Of a DNA stretch of 64,000 bases, positions 60,165 to 64,000 are shown in pieces. The stretch's first letter is position 1, and every line of letters starts with the position of its first letter. A model generated the notes under the pieces. The model was not told the origin of the DNA and did no database searches. It saw only the letters and a list, made by a program, of their open reading frames with translations. A program made the position numbers and the translations under genes. The stretch spans positions 218,828 to 282,827 of the forward strand of contig NZ_JBKBHC010000007.1 in NCBI RefSeq assembly GCF_046297895.1, in the 5' to 3' direction. The DNA comes from Ferrovibrio sp046297895 (GTDB taxonomy: Bacteria; Pseudomonadota; Alphaproteobacteria; Ferrovibrionales; Ferrovibrionaceae).

Positions 60165-60181
60165 ACGCGGCAACTAATCGA
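60165..60181. promoter_or_regulatory. ACGCGGCAACTAATCGA, site 3 of a shared motif
   Basis: It lies 104 bp upstream of the importer operon. The left part is identical to site 2 (CGCGGCAACTAAT); the right half-site has degenerated from TTGC to TCGA. Confidence 0.5.
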
Positions 60182-60284
60182 CCCAAAACGCATGACGATG
60201 TTTGTCGAGCGGTCTCCGAAGTCCGAGGATGCCCAAAACGGGGGAAACGGCTGCGGGAATAACCGGAGACCAGCGGAGGTGGAC

Positions 60285-61712
60285 ATGAAAAGAATTGGCG
60301 TAGTTCGTGGCGGACTGTACATGGCGGCAATGCTTGCCGCTGCCTGCGGCGCAGCGGCAAATGCACAGACGACGCTTACGGTCGGCATCGGCACCCAGGA
60401 CACGACGACCAACACGGCGACGGCGGGCGTGGTGATCCGCGAGCTCAAGCTGATGGAAAAGCATCTGCCCAAGACCGGCAAATACGCCAACATGCAGATC
60501 AAGCTGGACTGGCAGAATTTCACCTCGGGCCCGCCGGTCACCAACGGCATGATGGCCAACAAGCTGCATATCGGGGCGATGGGCGATTATCCGCTTGTCG
60601 TCAACGGCTACACCTTCCAGAGCAATCCGGAAAGCAAAAGCCAGCTCATTGCGGTGGCTGCCTATAACATCCACGGTTCCGGCAATGGCGTGGTGGTGCA
60701 CAAGGATTCGGACTACTACGAACTGAAGGACCTCAAAGGCAAGGTGCTGAGCGTGCCCTTCGGCTCGGCCGCGCATGGCATGGTGCTTAAGGCCATGCAG
60801 GACCAGGGCTGGCCGCAGGACTATTTCCGGCTGGTCAGCCAGAGCCCGGAAGTCGGCACCACGAACCTGCAGGAAAAGAAGATCGATGCGCATGCCGATT
60901 TCGTGCCCTTCGCCGAGCTGCTGCCGTTCCGCGGGTTTGCCCGCAAGATATTCGACGGCGTCGAAACCAATGCGCCGACCTGGCACGGCGTGGTGGCCCG
61001 TACCGACTTTGCCGAGAAATACCCCGAGATCGTCGTCGCCTATCTGAAGGCATTGATAGAGGCCAATGCCTGGGTGAAGGCGAATCCGAAGCTGGCTGCC
61101 GAGAAGATCGCCCAGTGGACCGGCATCGAGAAGGAGGTCGTGTACATCTTCCTGGGCCCCAGCGGCATCATGACGATGGATCCCACCATCAAGCCCGAAT
61201 TGGTCAAGGATGCGGCCGAGGATGCCAAGGTGCTGCAGAATATGGGGCGGATGAAGGATTTCGATGTCGAGAAATGGGCCAACGACAAATACCTGCGCCA
61301 GGCCTATGCCGAACTGAAGCTGGATTACGACCGGCAGAAGGCCGATTACACGAATTATGAAATCTCCGGCGACGACCCCTTCTGCAAGAAGCCGATCGTC
61401 GATCCGCGCAAGTCCGGCGAAATATGGACCGAAGACGGCATCAAGGTCTTCAGCAGCGCGGCCTGCATGCTCGGCGGATTGCTCCAGTATCAGAAGGCGG
61501 GCAAGAAGGCTGCCGTTGCATATCTCTTCGATGACGTGCGCGGCATCAAGATTTTCGCCGATCAGGCCTTCTATGTGCTGACCGGTAAGGCCGGCGGCGT
61601 CGAGCTGGTGCCGTTCCTGCTCAAGAAGGATGCCGAGGCCCATGCCGCCAAGACCAGCGGCAAGGTCGTGATGTATGGCGACGCCCTCAAGGCCGTGGCG
61701 GCAGGGGGCTGA
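60285..61712 (+). CDS. ABC transporter substrate-binding protein with C-terminal NosL-like domain
   Basis: The 475-residue periplasmic protein has a signal peptide (cleavage near NAQTT), an NMT1/SsuA-type binding domain of ~340 residues (VTNGMMANKLHIGAMGDYPL; LKGKVLSVPFGSAAHGMVLK) and then ~115 residues resembling NosL, the copper chaperone of N2O reductase: GEIWTEDGIKVFSSAACMLG, DDVRGIKIFADQAFYVLTG, and VELVPFLLKKDAEAHAAKTS. Ordinary members of the family are ~330 residues, so this is a fusion. Three Cys/Met-containing motifs in the extra part could bind copper, though NosL's lipoprotein Cys is absent. The ATG follows GGAGG. Confidence 0.85.
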   Translation: MKRIGVVRGGLYMAAMLAAACGAAANAQTTLTVGIGTQDTTTNTATAGVVIRELKLMEKHLPKTGKYANMQIKLDWQNFTSGPPVTNGMMANKLHIGAMGDYPLVVNGYTFQSNPESKSQLIAVAAYNIHGSGNGVVVHKDSDYYELKDLKGKVLSVPFGSAAHGMVLKAMQDQGWPQDYFRLVSQSPEVGTTNLQEKKIDAHADFVPFAELLPFRGFARKIFDGVETNAPTWHGVVARTDFAEKYPEIVVAYLKALIEANAWVKANPKLAAEKIAQWTGIEKEVVYIFLGPSGIMTMDPTIKPELVKDAAEDAKVLQNMGRMKDFDVEKWANDKYLRQAYAELKLDYDRQKADYTNYEISGDDPFCKKPIVDPRKSGEIWTEDGIKVFSSAACMLGGLLQYQKAGKKAAVAYLFDDVRGIKIFADQAFYVLTGKAGGVELVPFLLKKDAEAHAAKTSGKVVMYGDALKAVAAGG

Positions 61713-61716
61713 ACGG

Positions 61717-62619
61717 ATGCGCGGTTCCGCAGTCAGGGCGGTACGCGACGGGGTGGCCGAAACGGCCACCCCGCCAGCGGCTGCGATCATTCCCTCAATC
61801 CCGGCGCCGGACACATATCCGGAAAAACTGCTGCGCCTGCTGCGCTACTACCGGCCGCAATTGCGGGCCGTCGCGATCGGACTTGTCGCCATCGCCGCAG
61901 CGATACTGGCATGGCATCTGCTGACGCATTATCGCGTCAACATATACATCCGCTTCATCAATGTGCCGTCGCCGGAGCAGGTTCTGGACCGCGCTATCCT
62001 GGCCTTCAGCGGTCCGCAATATATCGAACACATGCTGATCAGCATGCGGCGAATCCTGATCGGCTTCGCGGTGGCAACGGTGATCGCGGTTCCGCTCGGG
62101 CTGCTGATGGGCCGCTTCCTGATCCTGAAGGAGATCATTTTTCCCGTGACCGAAGTGGTGCGACCGATCCCGGCGATCGCCTGGGTGCCGATGTCGATCA
62201 TGCTGTGGCCCAACAACGAGGAAAGCATTGTCTTCATCACCTTCCTCGGCTCCTTCTTCCCGATCCTGATCAACACGCTGCATGGCATGGTCACTGTCGA
62301 TCCGGTCCTGGTTCGTGCTGCCAAGTGCCTGGGTGCGAACGAGGTGGCCATCTTCCGGGAAGTCTATTTCCCGTCGTCGCTGCCGCAGATCTTCACCGGC
62401 CTCACGGTGGGCATGGGCGTGGCCTGGGTGTCGCTGATCGCCGCCGAGATGATCTCGGGGCAGTTCGGCATCGGCTATTTCACATGGGAGGCCTACTCGC
62501 TGGTGCAGTATTCCGACATCGCCCTGGGAATGATCAGCATCGGTGCCCTCGGCCTGCTGTCCAGCGGGGCCATACGCCTGGTCGGACGCATGGTCATGCC
62601 CTGGCTGGCCGGCCGGTAA
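61717..62619 (+). CDS. ABC transporter permease, SsuC/TauC/CmpB type
   Basis: The 300-residue permease has an unusually long cytoplasmic N-terminus (~50 residues) before six or seven helices. The EAA-type loop is seen at AAKCLGANEVAIFREVYFPS, and WVPMSIMLWPNNEESIVFIT is typical of the nitrate/sulfonate/bicarbonate group. It starts 4 bp after the binding-protein gene. Confidence 0.93.
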   Translation: MRGSAVRAVRDGVAETATPPAAAIIPSIPAPDTYPEKLLRLLRYYRPQLRAVAIGLVAIAAAILAWHLLTHYRVNIYIRFINVPSPEQVLDRAILAFSGPQYIEHMLISMRRILIGFAVATVIAVPLGLLMGRFLILKEIIFPVTEVVRPIPAIAWVPMSIMLWPNNEESIVFITFLGSFFPILINTLHGMVTVDPVLVRAAKCLGANEVAIFREVYFPSSLPQIFTGLTVGMGVAWVSLIAAEMISGQFGIGYFTWEAYSLVQYSDIALGMISIGALGLLSSGAIRLVGRMVMPWLAGR

Positions 62620-62629
62620 GGAGGCGCAG

Positions 62630-63493
62630 ATGGAGACTGCCAAGCTTGGTCATATAGAGGTGCGGAATTTCGGTCTGCGCTATGAAACGCTGAAGGACTC
62701 GGTCGAGGCCGTGCAGTCGACCGACATCACGGTTCGTCCGGGCGAATTCGTTTCCATCATCGGCCCGTCCGGCTGCGGGAAATCGACGCTGCTGAACGCG
62801 GTCGCCGGGTTCCTGAAACCCACCGCCGGGACGGTCGCTGTCGACGGAGAGGCGGTGTCGGCCCCGAGCGCCGACCGCGGCATGGTGTTTCAGCAGTACT
62901 CGCTGTTTCCCTGGAAGACGGTCAGGGAGAATGTCGAGTTCGGCCTGAAGATGCAGGGCATGAGCCGGCTTGAGCGCGAACGGGCAGCGCGGACGCTGCT
63001 GGGTCTTGCCGGCCTTCTGGCTTTTGAAAACCATTATCCGGACAAACTCTCCGGCGGCATGAAGCAGCGCGTCGGCATCGTGCGGGCGCTGGCCACCAGC
63101 CCGAAGGTGCTGCTGCTGGACGAGCCCTTCGGCGCGCTGGATGCGCAGACGCGCAGCATCATGCAGCAGATCCTGACCAACATGTGGCAGCATCTGAAGA
63201 TCTCGGTGCTCTTCGTCACCCACGATATCGACGAGGCCATTTTCCTGTCCGACCGCATCTACGTCATGACCGCGCGGCCGGGGCGGATCAAGGCCGAGAT
63301 CGTGGTGCCGCTGGAGCGGCCGCGCGATGCCTCGGTGGCCATGTCGTCGGAGTTCCTCGCCCTGCGTCGCGGCCTGATGGCGCAGATCCGCGAAGAAAGC
63401 CTGAAGGCGATGGGCGGCGAGATCAACGATACGGCCCTGCAGGGCCTTAGCATCGACCTGCATCGCGAAACGCTTACGGGTCTGCATCACTAA
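62630..63493 (+). CDS. ABC transporter ATP-binding protein, SsuB/TauB/NrtD type
   Basis: The 287-residue ATPase has Walker A GPSGCGKST, Q-loop VFQQYSLFPWKTVREN, signature LSGGMKQRVGIVRAL, Walker B LLLDEPFGALD and switch FVTHDIDEAIFLSD. The ~35 C-terminal residues after the ABC domain are predicted helix. It is preceded by GGAGG and completes the importer (binding protein, permease, ATPase). Confidence 0.95.
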   Translation: METAKLGHIEVRNFGLRYETLKDSVEAVQSTDITVRPGEFVSIIGPSGCGKSTLLNAVAGFLKPTAGTVAVDGEAVSAPSADRGMVFQQYSLFPWKTVRENVEFGLKMQGMSRLERERAARTLLGLAGLLAFENHYPDKLSGGMKQRVGIVRALATSPKVLLLDEPFGALDAQTRSIMQQILTNMWQHLKISVLFVTHDIDEAIFLSDRIYVMTARPGRIKAEIVVPLERPRDASVAMSSEFLALRRGLMAQIREESLKAMGGEINDTALQGLSIDLHRETLTGLHH

Positions 63494-63509
63494 CTCCGGG
63501 ATACGAACG

Positions 63510-63851
63510 ATGACCTATGTTGTCACGGAAGCCTGCATCCGGTGCAAATTCATGGATTGCGTCGAGGTCTGTCCGGTCGACTGCTTCTATGAAGGCGAGA
63601 CGATGCTTGTCATCGACCCGGCCCAGTGCATCGACTGCGGGGTATGCGAACCGGAATGCCCGGCCGAGGCGATTCTGCCCGATACCAGCCCGCAAGCCGG
63701 CCGCTGGCTGACCCTGAATGCCGACATGGCGGCGCGCTGGCCCAACATCACCAGCAAGGGCCAGCCTCCGGCGGATGCCGAGGCATGGCGCGGCGTGGAG
63801 GGGAAGTACGACCGGTATTTCGCGGCCGACCATGGCGCAAAAGTCGAGTGA
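63510..63851 (+). CDS. fdxA: Seven-iron ferredoxin, FdxA type
   Basis: The 113-residue ferredoxin carries a [3Fe-4S]/[4Fe-4S] pair: the first motif CIRCKFMDCVEVCPVDCFYE and the second CIDCGVCEPECPAEAI. The C-terminal tail (ITSKGQPPADAEAWRGVEGK) is that of FdxA (PF11953-type extension). It follows the ATPase by 16 bp and precedes the FNR gene by 10 bp, so it is probably the electron carrier between FNR and the AprAB-like enzyme. Confidence 0.95.
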   Translation: MTYVVTEACIRCKFMDCVEVCPVDCFYEGETMLVIDPAQCIDCGVCEPECPAEAILPDTSPQAGRWLTLNADMAARWPNITSKGQPPADAEAWRGVEGKYDRYFAADHGAKVE

Positions 63852-63861
63852 GGCGACAGCA

Positions 63862-64000
63862 ATGAACATCATGTCTCTGACGGCGCCCTCGCATCCGCTG
63901 CTGAAGCCGGGCGGGAATCTGCGGGAGGAGACGGTGACGTATGTGCATCACTGGACCGACACGCTGTTCACCTTCCGCACGACGCGCGATCCGAGCTTCC
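63862..64000 (+). CDS. fpr: Ferredoxin-NADP+ reductase, N-terminal fragment (3' end outside window)
   Basis: Forty-six codons remain. After a short N-terminal extension the sequence ETVTYVHHWTDTLFTFRTTR is the first strand pair of the Fpr FAD domain, which normally reads V.HHWT(D/E).LFSF. The ~257-residue enzyme would continue past base 64000. It passes electrons between NADPH and ferredoxin or flavodoxin. The location directly after fdxA completes a short electron-transfer chain. Confidence 0.85.
   Translation, partial: MNIMSLTAPSHPLLKPGGNLREETVTYVHHWTDTLFTFRTTRDPSF

Overview
The window is a 64 kb piece of a GC-rich alphaproteobacterial chromosome. The family content (three PAS_5 proteins, the fabI-aroC pair, Lpg1974-type porin, MAPEG protein, dispersed CATGCCCGGGCTTG palindromes) looks most like a member of the Rhodospirillales. 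The genus is not determined from sequence alone. No tRNA, rRNA, CRISPR array or prophage was seen. The left edge cuts gltB and the right edge cuts a ferredoxin-NADP reductase gene.

Layout. 1-10.4 kb: end of gltB with a strong terminator, small secreted protein, porin, MAPEG protein, chemotaxis receptor, ABC-F ATPase Uup, two PAS_5 paralogues. 10.4-14.3 kb: an NMT1/SsuA-type ABC importer preceded by a phased 10-bp tandem repeat, then an orphan TyrRS-like S4 protein behind an aromatic-rich, nearly leaderless leader peptide. 14.4-20 kb: DUF938 methyltransferase (frameshifted), GST-like protein with divergent WYL regulator, YdjM hydrolase, CNNM/CorC protein. 20.0-22.8 kb: a complete 2,817-bp IS1595-family element with 23-bp ends and an 8-bp target duplication. 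It carries a VapBC45-like toxin-antitoxin pair, a 52-aa protein and a GrlR-like protein, and it sits in the U-tract of the terminator of an MmgR/suhB-like sRNA. 23-30 kb: fabI-aroC-AhpD-like operon, an unknown two-gene unit under a consensus promoter, CPA2 antiporter, SCP2 protein. 30.4-37.9 kb: a branched acyl-CoA/terpenoid (Atu/Liu-like) operon with two TTGACG dyads at its promoter and a frameshift in the last acyl-CoA dehydrogenase. 38-44.4 kb: TPR protein, DHCW cupin, MFS transporter, third PAS_5, PAP2 phosphatase, and a Na/Pi cotransporter behind a Pho box.

44.5-55.7 kb is a hydantoin/dihydropyrimidine and D-amino-acid catabolic region: amino-acid ABC importer, D-carbamoylase and hydantoinase on one strand; LysR regulator; racemase, flavin reductase, D-2-hydroxyacid dehydrogenase, DapA-like lyase and SDR on the other. 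Both promoter regions flanking lysR carry the same 21-bp dyad.

55.8-64 kb is the most unusual part. It encodes a DUF971 protein, an AprA-like flavoprotein, an AprB-like ferredoxin, a HEAT-repeat protein, a Crp/Fnr regulator, an ABC importer whose binding protein has a NosL-like C-terminal domain, a 7Fe ferredoxin and the start of a ferredoxin-NADP reductase. Together they could form one system that imports a substrate and couples an AprAB-like flavoenzyme to NADPH through FNR and ferredoxin. No sulfate adenylyltransferase is present. Three promoter regions share a GCAA(C/T)TAAT(T/C)G motif.
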